This document shows, in pieces, positions 8,510-16,610 of a stretch of 64,000 nucleotides of DNA. Under the pieces are notes generated by a model. That model was given only the letters and a program-made list of their open reading frames with translations, had not been told where the DNA came from and did no database searches. Origin of the DNA: Roseomonas indoligenes (GTDB lineage: Bacteria > Pseudomonadota > Alphaproteobacteria > Acetobacterales > Acetobacteraceae); contig NZ_JAGIZA010000008.1 of NCBI RefSeq assembly GCF_017813365.1, positions 1-64,000 on the forward strand. The letters are read 5' to 3'. The translations under genes were made by a program, and so were the position numbers. The number at the start of each line of letters is the position of its first letter. Positions within the stretch are counted from its first letter, which is position 1.

Positions 8510-9540
8510 GCGACAAGCCTCTCGATGGTGGTGGGCCAGTCCAGCCCCGCATCCTCCATGGCACCGCGCCCGGCGCGGCCGTAGCGCCGGCTGAGCGCCG
8601 GATCGGCCACCAGCCCCGCCATGGCCTCGGCCAGATCCTGGGGATCGGGCGGCACGATGCGGCCGTTGTCCCGGTCCCGCACGATGTCCAGCACGCCGCC
8701 GGAATCGGTCACGGTGATCACGGGCTTGGCGGCCTGGAAAGCTTCCATGGTGCAGTAGCCCAGGCTGTCCTCGTCATAGGGCAGGTAGGCCACGGCGAGC
8801 GCGCCGTTCACCAGCCGCGCCAGCTCCGCGCGGGGCAGGAAGCGCAGGTCCAGCGTCACCCGGTCCTCCACCCCTTCCTCCGCGGCAAGGCGGCGCAAGG
8901 CCTCCTCATCCGCCGGCGTGTCGGGCGGGCCGGCCACCACCAGCCGCACGTCCGGGGCATGGCGCAGTGCGCGCACCAGCAGGGCTTGCCGTTTGCCCGC
9001 GTTCACCCGTCCGGTTGCGAGGATGTACCCCTCCGCCTCGCCGCCCGTGAACAGCTCCGGGTCGTTCAGCGGCGGGCGCAGCACGCTGCTGTCGAAGCCG
9101 TTGTACTGCTTCAAACGGCGGGAGGTGATGGGCGCGTTGGTGTGAATGCGCCTGGACTCGCGGAAGGCCTGCGCGTCGCCGGCGCGGATCGCCGCCAGGA
9201 TCTCCCGCCCGCGCGGGGTGTCTGGGATGTTGCTCTGCCCGGCATCCAGCAGGTCGTAGGCCTGGCGGTACTGGTGCAGCACCCACAGCACCTTGTCGTG
9301 CCAGGGCACCATGTAGGCCGGGAACTTCAGGGCGATCAGCCGGTCGATGTTGGTCACGCGGATCTGCCGGGCGATCAGCATCTCCTCGATCAGGCCCTCG
9401 GCCGGGTCCCAGGTGAAGGGAAGCTTCATCCCCTCCGCATCGTGCCCCTGCCGGCGCAGGTTGAGCACGAGGTGGTCGAACAGCTCCTCCGCGCCCCCGT
9501 GCACGAAGGGCACCATGGTGCTGAGCACGAGCACCTTCAT
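8506..9540 (-). CDS. Glycosyltransferase family 4-like (paralogue A)
   Basis: 344 residues. It opens MKVLVLSTMVPFVHGGAEEL, typical of GT4 enzymes. The C-terminal donor site includes LPYDEDSLGYCTMEAFQAAK, which carries the E-x7-E-type element of the family, followed by VITVTDSGG. It shares architecture and several blocks with the next gene (YLPFDEDSxGYxTxEA, TVTDSGGV, and the last residues DWxTTIERLxA), so the two are tandem paralogues. Overlaps of four bases on both sides indicate translational coupling. Acceptor and sugar cannot be predicted. Confidence 0.88.
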   Translation of the reverse strand: MKVLVLSTMVPFVHGGAEELFDHLVLNLRRQGHDAEGMKLPFTWDPAEGLIEEMLIARQIRVTNIDRLIALKFPAYMVPWHDKVLWVLHQYRQAYDLLDAGQSNIPDTPRGREILAAIRAGDAQAFRESRRIHTNAPITSRRLKQYNGFDSSVLRPPLNDPELFTGGEAEGYILATGRVNAGKRQALLVRALRHAPDVRLVVAGPPDTPADEEALRRLAAEEGVEDRVTLDLRFLPRAELARLVNGALAVAYLPYDEDSLGYCTMEAFQAAKPVITVTDSGGVLDIVRDRDNGRIVPPDPQDLAEAMAGLVADPALSRRYGRAGRGAMEDAGLDWPTTIERLVA

Positions 9541-10574
9541 GCCAGCAGCCTCTCGATCGTGGTGTCCCAGTCGATGCCCAGCTCCGCCACATGCTCCCGC
9601 GCGGCGGCGCCCAGGCGCGCGGCCAGGGCCCGGTCGGCGTGCAGCCGATCGAAGGCGGCGCCGATGGCCGCCGGGTCCGGTTCCGTCATCAGCCCGGTCA
9701 CGCCATCCCTCACGAACTCCGCGACGCCGCCGGAATCGGAGACGGTCACGGTGCAGCGCGCGGCATGGGCCGCCTCGATGGTCGGGTAGCCGTAGCTGTC
9801 CTCGTCGAAGGGCAGGTAGGCGGAGGCGAGGGCATTCTTCAGCCGCTCGGCCTTCTCCTCCTCGGAAATCCAGCGCTCCTCGATCGTCACGCGGTCCGCG
9901 ACGCCCAGCGCCCGCGCCCGCTCGCGCATCCCCTGCACGTGGGACGTGTCCATGGAGACGCCGCAGAGGCGGAGCCGCACGGCCGTGCGCGTGTGCCCCA
10001 TCGCCTCCACCATCAGGTGCTGGCGCTTGTGGTGCTCCATGCGGCAGACCGAGACGATCTCGTCCCCATAGGTGCCGGAGACGAACATCTCAGGCCGCAG
10101 GATGGGCGGGTAGAGCACCTCGCTCTCCAGCCCGTTGAAGCGCCGCAGCCGCTCCCCGACAACGCGTGAGTTGGTGAACAGGTGCCGCGCCTCGGAGAGG
10201 CACTCGGTGTCCGCCGCGATGATGGAATCGCGCAGCGCCAAGCCGGCGGCGTTGGCCGCGATCGGGCGGTAGGGCGTGTCCCACAGGTCGTAGAAGCCGC
10301 GGATGTGGTGGATGAACCACGCCACCTTGCGCGGGTGGCGCACCGCATGGGCGGGCGGGCGGATGGTGATGACCTGCTCGAAGTAGTGCTCCAGCTTCAT
10401 CATCCGCAACGCCGCCATCTGCGACAGGATCTCGTCCGGCCGCTCGACGAAGGGCAGGTACACGATCTCCACCTGATGCCCGCGCTCGACGAGCTTCTCC
10501 TTCAGCCAGTCCACGATGAAGCGCCCGCCGCCATACACCAGCGGCACGGCGGTGGAGACGATGCCGATCTTCAC
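9537..10574 (-). CDS. Glycosyltransferase family 4-like (paralogue B)
   Basis: 345 residues, nearly the same length as its paralogue downstream. It begins MKIGIVSTAVPLVYGGG and carries SAYLPFDEDSYGYPTIEAAH, the GT4 donor-binding element, then CTVTVSDSGGVAEFV. The C-terminus GIDWDTTIERLLA mirrors its neighbour's ending. The pair probably arose by tandem duplication and may add successive or related sugars (inference). It follows the FkbM gene by 15 bases in the same operon. Confidence 0.88.
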   Translation of the reverse strand: MKIGIVSTAVPLVYGGGRFIVDWLKEKLVERGHQVEIVYLPFVERPDEILSQMAALRMMKLEHYFEQVITIRPPAHAVRHPRKVAWFIHHIRGFYDLWDTPYRPIAANAAGLALRDSIIAADTECLSEARHLFTNSRVVGERLRRFNGLESEVLYPPILRPEMFVSGTYGDEIVSVCRMEHHKRQHLMVEAMGHTRTAVRLRLCGVSMDTSHVQGMRERARALGVADRVTIEERWISEEEKAERLKNALASAYLPFDEDSYGYPTIEAAHAARCTVTVSDSGGVAEFVRDGVTGLMTEPDPAAIGAAFDRLHADRALAARLGAAAREHVAELGIDWDTTIERLLA

Positions 10575-10589
10575 GCGCGCTGGCCCCGC

Positions 10590-11954
10590 TCAGGCCAGCC
10601 GCAGCGCGGGATAAGCCTCGACCGGCTGGCGCAGCATCAGCAGGTTGGCCGTCGTCACGGCGGCCAGGGCCGAAACCGGCCGCGCCGGCTGCACGGCGCC
10701 CGTCGCCTCGTCCACCTCATAGGCCGTGAAGCCGGCCCCGGTGAACATCGCCATCCACTCCGCCGGCGAGACTCCGGCGCGGCGCAGGTGCTCCGGCCCG
10801 AACTCCGCCAGCGCCGCCATCCCCGGGTTCTCCGAGAGGATGCGCCCCATGCCCCGCCACACCTCGGGCTCGAAGCCCTCCACGTCGATCTTGGCGAGGT
10901 GGACGCGCGTGCCCGGCGGCACCAGCTCGTCCATCGGCCGAACCTCCACCGTCTCGCTCCCCTCCGATCCCGGCAGGGCGAGCAGGGAGGAGTGGCCGGA
11001 GGTGACGCCGATGTTCAGCTCCGCCGTGCCCCGCGCCGCACCGGCCGCGCAGCGGTGCAGCGTCACGATCCCGTCCAGCCCGTTCGTCACCAGGCTCCGC
11101 CGCAGCAGCTCCGCCAAGCGGGCCGTGGGCTCCACGGCGATCACCCGGCCCCCGGGGCCGACGCAGCGGGCGGCGGGCAGCACCGTCAGCCCGACATTCG
11201 CGCCCACGTCCAGGACCGTGTCGCCCTCCCGCAGCACGGCTTGCATCACCGCCACCGTGCCCGGCTCCAGCCGTCCGCCGCTCTCGTGCATGGCGGCCAC
11301 CAGCGGCGCGTCCTCCGCGGGGATGAGGAGGAAGCCCTCGGGCAGGCGCATGAGGAGGGCGTCGCCGGCGGGAATGGCCACCCGCGACAGCAGCGGCTCC
11401 GTCCGGTCCCGGACGAGGCCGTAGAGGAGGTCGGTGCGGCTCTGCAGCTGCTCGAGCAGCGCGTCCGCCCGGCCGCCGGTCTGCGCCGTCAGCCGCTCCT
11501 CGGTGGAGGCCAGGGCCCCGGTCACGGCCCCGGTGATGGCCCCGGCGATCGCATCCTGCCGCGGCCCCTGCTCAAGGCGGAGCGCGTCGATGCCGAGCTG
11601 CAGTGCCTGCATGCGCAGCCCCAGCCGGTCCACCGCCCGCTCGAACATCGCCGTCTCGGCCCGAAGGTGCTCCTCCACCCGCTCGACCCGCCCCGCGAGG
11701 TCGTCCAGCCGCGAAGGCAGCGGATCCAGGCGGTCCGAGAGGGCCTGCAGAGGCCGCGTCAGCGCGTGCACGGCCGCCGTGACCGTGGCGGCAACCCCGC
11801 CGTTGATCCGGGCCTCGAGATCGGCATCCTCCACCGCCTGCCGCACCCGCAGCTGGAATCGGTTCAGGAAGGGCAGGGCGAAGGGGCGCAGCCCGCGCAG
11901 CGCAACCCGGCCGGCACGCCTGTGAATGGGACGAGAGGGCTGGTTGTCAGACAC
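10590..11954 (-). CDS. FkbM-family methyltransferase with coiled-coil-like N-terminus
   Basis: 454 residues. Residues about 40-170 are rich in heptad-like Leu/Ala/Arg/Glu patterns (for example RLDDLAGRVERVEEHLRAE) and look like a long coiled coil. Residues about 215-440 are a class I SAM methyltransferase: GDTVLDVGANVGLTVLPAA is motif I, and VHLAKIDVEGFEPEVWRG is the hallmark FkbM motif. FkbM enzymes O-methylate sugars or lipids; beside three glycosyltransferases, methylation of a glycan is the likely role. The extended N-terminus may mediate oligomerisation or tie the enzyme to a glycosylation complex. First gene of the operon. Confidence 0.88.
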   Translation of the reverse strand: MSDNQPSRPIHRRAGRVALRGLRPFALPFLNRFQLRVRQAVEDADLEARINGGVAATVTAAVHALTRPLQALSDRLDPLPSRLDDLAGRVERVEEHLRAETAMFERAVDRLGLRMQALQLGIDALRLEQGPRQDAIAGAITGAVTGALASTEERLTAQTGGRADALLEQLQSRTDLLYGLVRDRTEPLLSRVAIPAGDALLMRLPEGFLLIPAEDAPLVAAMHESGGRLEPGTVAVMQAVLREGDTVLDVGANVGLTVLPAARCVGPGGRVIAVEPTARLAELLRRSLVTNGLDGIVTLHRCAAGAARGTAELNIGVTSGHSSLLALPGSEGSETVEVRPMDELVPPGTRVHLAKIDVEGFEPEVWRGMGRILSENPGMAALAEFGPEHLRRAGVSPAEWMAMFTGAGFTAYEVDEATGAVQPARPVSALAAVTTANLLMLRQPVEAYPALRLA

Positions 11955-12004
11955 GCGTGGCCCCCGGACTGCCTTGAGAGATCGGCGCCAGGCGCCGCCG
12001 CGCC

Positions 12005-12032
12005 TTCATAACGATAACACGGAAGGCGGCAA
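12005..12032 (-). promoter_or_regulatory. Candidate promoter of the FkbM/glycosyltransferase operon
   Basis: On the minus strand, TTGCCG (12027-12032) and TATGAA (12005-12010) are 16 bp apart, about 50 bases before the FkbM start. A small palindrome of GGCGCC units lies between them and the gene. Both hexamers are recognisable but imperfect, so this is tentative. Confidence 0.35.
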
Positions 12033-12067
12033 GCCGGGGGCGGCTCAGGCCGGGCGACGTGCCCGCG

Positions 12068-12709
12068 TCATGCCGGGCGGCGTGCCCGCAAAGCCGCGGC
12101 CAGGGTGCCGTCGTCGAGCACGTCCAGCGCCCCGCCCATCGGCACGCCCTGGGCAAGCCGGGTGACGGGCACGGAAAGCGGCCGCAGCCGGTCCGCCAGA
12201 TAGTGGCCGGTGGAGGCCCCCTCCACCGTCGCCGGCAGGGCGAGGATCACCTCCTCGACCCCCTCTTTCGCCACCCGCTCCACCAGCGGCTGGATCGAAA
12301 GATCCTCCGGCGACACGCCGCCGAGCGCCGAGAGGGTGCCGCCCAGCACGTGGTACAGCCCACGATGCGCCCCCGCCCGCTCCAGCGCCCAGAGGTCGGA
12401 AACCCCCTCCACCACGCAGACCAGCCCGCGCTCCCGCCGGGGATCGCGGCAGATGCCGCAAGGGTCGCGCGAGTCGAGGTTGCCGCAGACCCGGCAAGGG
12501 CTCACCGCCTCCGCCGCCGCATCCAGCGCGCGGGAGAGGGGACGCATCAGCCGCTCCGGGTCCTGCAGCATCCGCAGCGCCGCCCGACGGGCGGAACGCC
12601 GCCCGAGGCCGGGAATCCGCGCCAGCAGGGCAACCAGCTGCTCCACCGGATCATTCGGCGGAACCGGATCCTGGCGCATCGTGGAAGGGTCGAACGGCAT
12701 GCGTGCCAT
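12068..12709 (-). CDS. recR: Recombination protein RecR
   Basis: 213 residues, close to the usual 200. The N-terminal helix-hairpin-helix region contains RIPGLGRRSARRAAL. A four-cysteine zinc finger follows (CRVCGN ... CGIC). The Toprim domain begins at LVCVVEGVSDLWALE, and the C-terminus carries the glycine-rich QGVPMGGALD. RecR works with RecO (and RecF) to load RecA at gaps during recombinational repair. Genes dnaX and ybaB lie upstream on the same strand in the classic order. Unusually, a 210-bp repeat element separates it from ybaB, so it may need its own promoter or read-through. Confidence 0.97.
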   Translation of the reverse strand: MARMPFDPSTMRQDPVPPNDPVEQLVALLARIPGLGRRSARRAALRMLQDPERLMRPLSRALDAAAEAVSPCRVCGNLDSRDPCGICRDPRRERGLVCVVEGVSDLWALERAGAHRGLYHVLGGTLSALGGVSPEDLSIQPLVERVAKEGVEEVILALPATVEGASTGHYLADRLRPLSVPVTRLAQGVPMGGALDVLDDGTLAAALRARRPA

Positions 12710-12750
12710 ATGGTGACGATCCCCTTCCGGCGCATCGGACGGCGCTTGCG

Positions 12751-12960
12751 GACCAGGGAGAGGAAGAAGGAATTCTTCCTCTCCCCGGACCCCTCACCAT
12801 CATCTTCTTCTGGGCTTTGGTTCGGCTGACGGTGCGCCTCGGGTCGACGACCCAAGGCGACTGCAAGGCAGGATCAGGTTCCCCATACCGAAACCCCGTG
12901 TCAGTCCAGCGCGGCGGCAGCGGGACGGGCCCCAGGGGGCGCCGCCCCCTGGGGCCCCCC
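12751..12960 (+). repeat. Composite palindromic intergenic repeat, copy 2
   Basis: This copy occupies nearly the whole gap between ybaB and recR, two genes usually directly adjacent. It keeps the GAATTC-centred hairpin region, the CACCATCATCTTCTTCT spacer, a GCCTCGGGTCGACGACCCAAGGC hairpin with one mismatch (12837 on), the GCAAGGCAGGATCA linker, the CCCCGTGTCAG block and a closing GC-rich palindrome at 12931-12954. The order runs left to right, opposite to the flanking genes. Confidence 0.85.
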
Positions 12961-12964
12961 GCGA

Positions 12965-13306
12965 TCAGAACGGCAGCTTGAACCCGCCCAGCCCGCCGCC
13001 CATGCCGGGAATGTTGAGGCCGGAGGTGGCCTTGGACATCTCCTCGGCCATCATCGCCTCCACCTTCTGCTTGGCGTCGGCGTGGGCGGCGATGATCAGG
13101 TCCTCCAGCACCTCGCGCTCCTCCGCAACCATCAGGGAGGGGTCGATGGCAAGGCCCTTGAGGTCGCCCTTGCCGGAGAGGGTGACCTTCACCATGCCGG
13201 CGCCGGCCTGGCCCTCCATCGTGGCGGCCTCCAGCTTAGCCTGCATCTCCTGCATCTTCGACTGCATCTGCTGAGCCTGCTTCAGCATGTTGCCCAGGTT
13301 CTTCAT
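12965..13306 (-). CDS. ybaB: YbaB/EbfC nucleoid-associated protein
   Basis: 113 residues, the normal family length. It begins [20 protein letters not shown] with the conserved N-terminal helix and continues into [20 protein letters not shown], the characteristic beta strands. The protein forms tweezer-like dimers that bind DNA and is a minor nucleoid component. It lies between dnaX (48 bases upstream) and recR, the usual arrangement. The C-terminus [13 protein letters not shown] is glycine-rich as in many alphaproteobacterial members. Confidence 0.96.
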   Translation of the reverse strand: MKNLGNMLKQAQQMQSKMQEMQAKLEAATMEGQAGAGMVKVTLSGKGDLKGLAIDPSLMVAEEREVLEDLIIAAHADAKQKVEAMMAEEMSKATSGLNIPGMGGGLGGFKLPF

Positions 13307-13354
13307 GCGGCGGTCCTCACGTCAGGGGTTCAGGGAAGGGCGATGGCCCAGGCC

Positions 13355-15397
13355 TCAGGGCCTGTCCATCCCCGCGGGCTCGGCGTCGAGCGGCGCGAAG
13401 CCGAAATCCTCGTCGTCCATCGGGTCAATCGGCGGCTCGACGGGGTCGAACCCGCGCTCCTCCATCGCCGGTTCCGCCCCTTCCTCCGCCGGGGTGGGCG
13501 GGGGCAGGCCGTAGTAATCGAGGGACTCATCGCGCACCTGGCGGATCTGGGCCCCGGGGAAGGTCGTGAGGACGGCCCGCACGAGGGGGTGCTCCGCCGC
13601 CACACCGAAGCGATCGACCTCGGCCCTCTTGCCCTGCTCGTTGATGGTGGGTTCCCCCACCTCGTTCGAGAGGACGATGGTCCAGCGCTGCCCCGTCCGT
13701 TCCGCCAGAAGGGCGGTGAGCTGCGCCGCCAGGTCGCGCGGCGCCTTGGCGGTCGGGCGCAACTCGATCCGGCCACCCTCCGGGGTCAGCGCGAAGCGGA
13801 CGAGATGAACGAAGGACTTCAGCTCGGCGTGCAGGCCCGGCCTGACATCGATGGCGAGGGCCACCACCTCCCGGAATGTGGTCGGGCGGGCGAGGGGGAC
13901 GGCCTCCGTCTCCGGCTCGGTCGCCACGGCCATCGCCGCGCCGCCACCGCCGCCGGCAATGGCGCGGAACCCGCCGGGCGGGCCGCCGGCCGCAACGGGC
14001 ATGCCCACGGCCTCCACCCCGCCGCCCGGGCCACCGGACGGCGCACCGCCACCACCGCCGCCACCGCGCGGCGGGGGCGGGCTGGCGCCGGAGAGGCGGC
14101 GCACGATGTCGCCGGGGGTGGGCATCTCGGCCAAGTGCGCCAGGCGGATCAGCACCATCTCCGCCGCCGCGCGCCGGTCCGGGCTCTCCGCTACCTCGTT
14201 GATGCCTTTCAGCAGCACCTGCCAGGCACGGCCGAGCACGGGGATGGTCAGCGTCTCCGCCAGCGCCGCCCCGCGGGTGCGCTCGGCTTCCGGCACGGAG
14301 GGGTCGTTCTTCAGCGCCGGTACCGCCCGGAAGCGCGTCAGGGTGTGGGTCAGCTCCGCCATGTCGGCCAGCACCACGCCGGGATCCGCGCCGCGCTCAT
14401 GCGCGCGGTCCATGGTGGCGAGCACGGCGGGAAGATCGCCCTTCATGGCGGCCTCCATCAGGTCCATCACCAGGGCGCGGTCCGCCAGCCCCAGCATCTC
14501 CCGCACCGCCTCGGCCGTCACGCCGTGCCCGTCCTCGGACGGCATGGCGATGGCTTGGTCGAGCAGGGAGAGGCCGTCGCGCACCGATCCATCGGCCGCG
14601 CGGGCGACCATGGCGATCGCCTCCGGCTCCACCACCGCGCCCTCCGCCTCCGCGATCCGGGTGAAATGGGCGCGCAGCGTCTCCTGCGGCACGCGCTTCA
14701 GGTCGAAGCGCTGGCAGCGGGAGAGGATGGTGGCCGGAACCTTCCGGATCTCCGTGGTCGCGAAGAGGAACTTCACCTGCGGCGGCGGTTCCTCCAGCGT
14801 CTTCAGCAGCGCGTTGAAGGCCGCGCCGGAGAGCATGTGGACCTCGTCCAGGATATAGACCTTGAAGCGCCCCTGGCTCGGCCGGAAGCGCACTGCCTCC
14901 CGGATCTCCCGCACGTTGTCCACGCTGTTGTTGGAGGCCGCGTCCAGCTCCACCACGTCCGGGTGCCGGTCCGCCAGGATGGCGCGGCACTCCGGGCAGA
15001 CCCCGCAGGGATCGGCCGTCGGCCCGCCATTCCCATCCGGCCCGATGCAGTTCAGCGCGCGGGCGATGATGCGGGCCGTGGTGGTCTTTCCCACCCCGCG
15101 CACGCCGGTGAGCATGAAGGCATGCGCCACGCGGTTCTGCGCGAAGGCGTTCCGCAGGGTCCGCACCAGCGTGTCCTGCCCGATCAGGTCCGCGAAGCTC
15201 TTCGGGCGGTACTTGCGCGCCAGCACCCGATAGGGCTGGGCCGGCTCGGCTGGGGCGGGAGAGGGCGCCGGGGTGGGCACCGCTGCGGGAGCAGGGGCAG
15301 GAGCGGGCACGGGATCGCCGAACAGGCCGGGCCCCTCCATCGGGGGCTCCGGCAGGTCGTCCGGCGCTTCGGTCGAGAGGTCGGTGTCGCTGGTCAT
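13355..15397 (-). CDS. dnaX: DNA polymerase III subunits gamma/tau
   Basis: 680 residues. A Pro/Ala-rich leader of about 50 residues precedes YRVLARKYRPKSFADLIGQ, the start of the clamp-loader AAA+ domain. Walker A is GVRGVGKTTTA, the zinc-binding cysteines follow (CxxC within CGVCPEC), then the DEVH Walker B box and the SRC sensor (ILSRCQRF). A glycine/proline-rich linker (about residues 435-475) leads to the tau-specific C-terminal domains that contact DnaB and the polymerase. I saw no A-rich slippery heptamer of the E. coli kind, so a short gamma form by frameshifting is not indicated. It heads the dnaX-ybaB-recR order. Confidence 0.97.
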   Translation of the reverse strand: MTSDTDLSTEAPDDLPEPPMEGPGLFGDPVPAPAPAPAAVPTPAPSPAPAEPAQPYRVLARKYRPKSFADLIGQDTLVRTLRNAFAQNRVAHAFMLTGVRGVGKTTTARIIARALNCIGPDGNGGPTADPCGVCPECRAILADRHPDVVELDAASNNSVDNVREIREAVRFRPSQGRFKVYILDEVHMLSGAAFNALLKTLEEPPPQVKFLFATTEIRKVPATILSRCQRFDLKRVPQETLRAHFTRIAEAEGAVVEPEAIAMVARAADGSVRDGLSLLDQAIAMPSEDGHGVTAEAVREMLGLADRALVMDLMEAAMKGDLPAVLATMDRAHERGADPGVVLADMAELTHTLTRFRAVPALKNDPSVPEAERTRGAALAETLTIPVLGRAWQVLLKGINEVAESPDRRAAAEMVLIRLAHLAEMPTPGDIVRRLSGASPPPPRGGGGGGGAPSGGPGGGVEAVGMPVAAGGPPGGFRAIAGGGGGAAMAVATEPETEAVPLARPTTFREVVALAIDVRPGLHAELKSFVHLVRFALTPEGGRIELRPTAKAPRDLAAQLTALLAERTGQRWTIVLSNEVGEPTINEQGKRAEVDRFGVAAEHPLVRAVLTTFPGAQIRQVRDESLDYYGLPPPTPAEEGAEPAMEERGFDPVEPPIDPMDDEDFGFAPLDAEPAGMDRP

Positions 15398-15449
15398 CCG
15401 GGCCGCATCATACGCGGCCTGGGCCGCCAGGCATCATACCAAGAGAGGT

Positions 15450-15545
15450 GGAAGACCGGACCGCGACCCGGGCGGAAACCCGCCTTGGCTGCTTCCTTCC
15501 GGACCTGACCAGGTCGACAGGGCGCCCGTCCGCGACCGGCCTTCC
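15450..15545 (-). ncRNA. ffs: Signal recognition particle RNA (4.5S type)
   Basis: The minus strand carries GGTCAGGTCCGGAAGGAAGC, the universally conserved SRP RNA apical domain with the GGAA tetraloop and the asymmetric loop bound by Ffh. The ends pair as expected for a long hairpin: 5' GGAAG-CCGG-CGCG with CGCG-CCGG-CTTCC at the 3' end, giving about 96 nt. SRP RNA with Ffh delivers nascent membrane proteins to FtsY. It sits just upstream of dnaX on the same strand, with its own promoter. Confidence 0.95.
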
Positions 15546-15552
15546 GCGGCGG

Positions 15553-15581
15553 TATATGAGGGGAGACGGCCTCCGGGGCAA
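15553..15581 (-). promoter_or_regulatory. Promoter of the SRP RNA gene
   Basis: On the minus strand, TTGCCC (15576-15581), a 17-bp spacer, and CATATA (15553-15558) lie 7 bases before the first base of the RNA hairpin. Spacing and position are ideal for a sigma-70 promoter of a stable RNA; hexamer matches are moderate. Confidence 0.65.
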
Positions 15582-15813
15582 CGGGGGGCGGCAGGAGATG
15601 CGGCTCCAGGCCCGTGTTGCCGGACGCTTTGCCCTGGGGAGCACCGAGTCAGCGCGGATACCTGCCGGATCCGGCGCGGCAGCAGGGTTCCCAGCTGATG
15701 CTGCGCTGCAACACGATATTGCCGAGTCGCCGGCGGGCTTCTTTCGGCTTGAGGCGGGGCAGGGACGCGGCTAGTCCCTGCCCAGATTTTGCCATCTTTG
15801 CCCAGATAGCGCC

Positions 15814-16554
15814 ATGATGCTCCGTAAGCTCCCCCTGTCTCTCGCCTTTGCCACTCTGGCCGCGCTCGGCCCCGCACCGCCCGCCGCGGCCGATAACGTG
15901 GTGCTGGAAGCCGGTGCCCAGACCCGGATCGAGCAGGCGCCAATCCTGCCCGAGCCCGCCTACCACCTGGGCTGGAACAGCGCGGACAAGAGCTTCTGGA
16001 TCAGCGGCGAGACCCCGAAGCCCACGCGCGACCTCGCGGGCCGGGTCGCCGCAGCCGGCGGGACGGGCACCCTCGGCGCCCGGTACGAGACCTTCCGGGA
16101 CGGCTCTCTCTCCCTCCTCACCAGCCCGGTCATCCGGGCGGAGGCGAGCTGGGCCGAGGAGGGCCAGCCCCGGCACCTCCTCGGCGGCGCCGTCTTCCAG
16201 GAGATGACCCTCGCCCTGCCCGAGGGCCTGAAGCTGCGGGCCAAGGGCGGGTTGGGCGACCCGACCGGCCTTTCCGCCGCGGGGGGTGACAGCCTGCCCA
16301 ATGGACTGGCCTTCCGGGGCGAGGCCGCGATCTCGGGCGACCTCACCCCCATCGCCGGCCCAGATACGCGCTTCGACCTGCAGGTCGTGTCGACCCGGCC
16401 CGTGGCGGGCCTGCGTGACAGCGGCTTCTCCGCTGGCTGCGAGATGAGGCTGGAGCTCAGCCGGAAGGGCGCTGCGCCGCTGGGCATCGGCACCTCCTGC
16501 CCCGGGGTGGGCGGGAGCGAGTGGATCACCCTGAACATCGGTGGGCGGTTCTGA
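15814..16554 (+). CDS. Exported protein of unknown function, beta-rich
   Basis: 246 residues. The first 27 (KLPLSLAFATLAALG, then PPAAADN) form a Sec signal peptide with cleavage likely after AAA. The mature part alternates hydrophobic and polar residues, has many glycines and ends in an aromatic residue (WITLNIGGRF), a pattern seen in outer-membrane beta-barrels and periplasmic beta-sandwich proteins. Two cysteines (SAGCEMRLEL and GTSCPG) could form a disulfide. I do not recognise the family. It stands alone upstream of nudC; 56 bases separate the two. Confidence 0.6.
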   Translation: MMLRKLPLSLAFATLAALGPAPPAAADNVVLEAGAQTRIEQAPILPEPAYHLGWNSADKSFWISGETPKPTRDLAGRVAAAGGTGTLGARYETFRDGSLSLLTSPVIRAEASWAEEGQPRHLLGGAVFQEMTLALPEGLKLRAKGGLGDPTGLSAAGGDSLPNGLAFRGEAAISGDLTPIAGPDTRFDLQVVSTRPVAGLRDSGFSAGCEMRLELSRKGAAPLGIGTSCPGVGGSEWITLNIGGRF

Positions 16555-16610
16555 CGCCCGGGCCCGGCGGATGGACCGCATCCCCGGGCCATGGCAGGTT
16601 CCGCCCTCCC

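Noticed and set aside
7004-12011. Plus-strand open frames of 526 and 609 codons
   Set aside because: Both are antisense to the glycosyltransferase/FkbM operon, whose proteins have clear motifs; the frames are compositional artefacts.
13355-15397. Programmed frameshift site in dnaX
   Set aside because: I looked for an A-rich slippery heptamer followed by a hairpin near the glycine/proline linker and saw none.
13082-15508. An 808-codon open frame on the plus strand
   Set aside because: It is antisense to dnaX and ybaB and also crosses the SRP RNA. Low-complexity composition and no motif.
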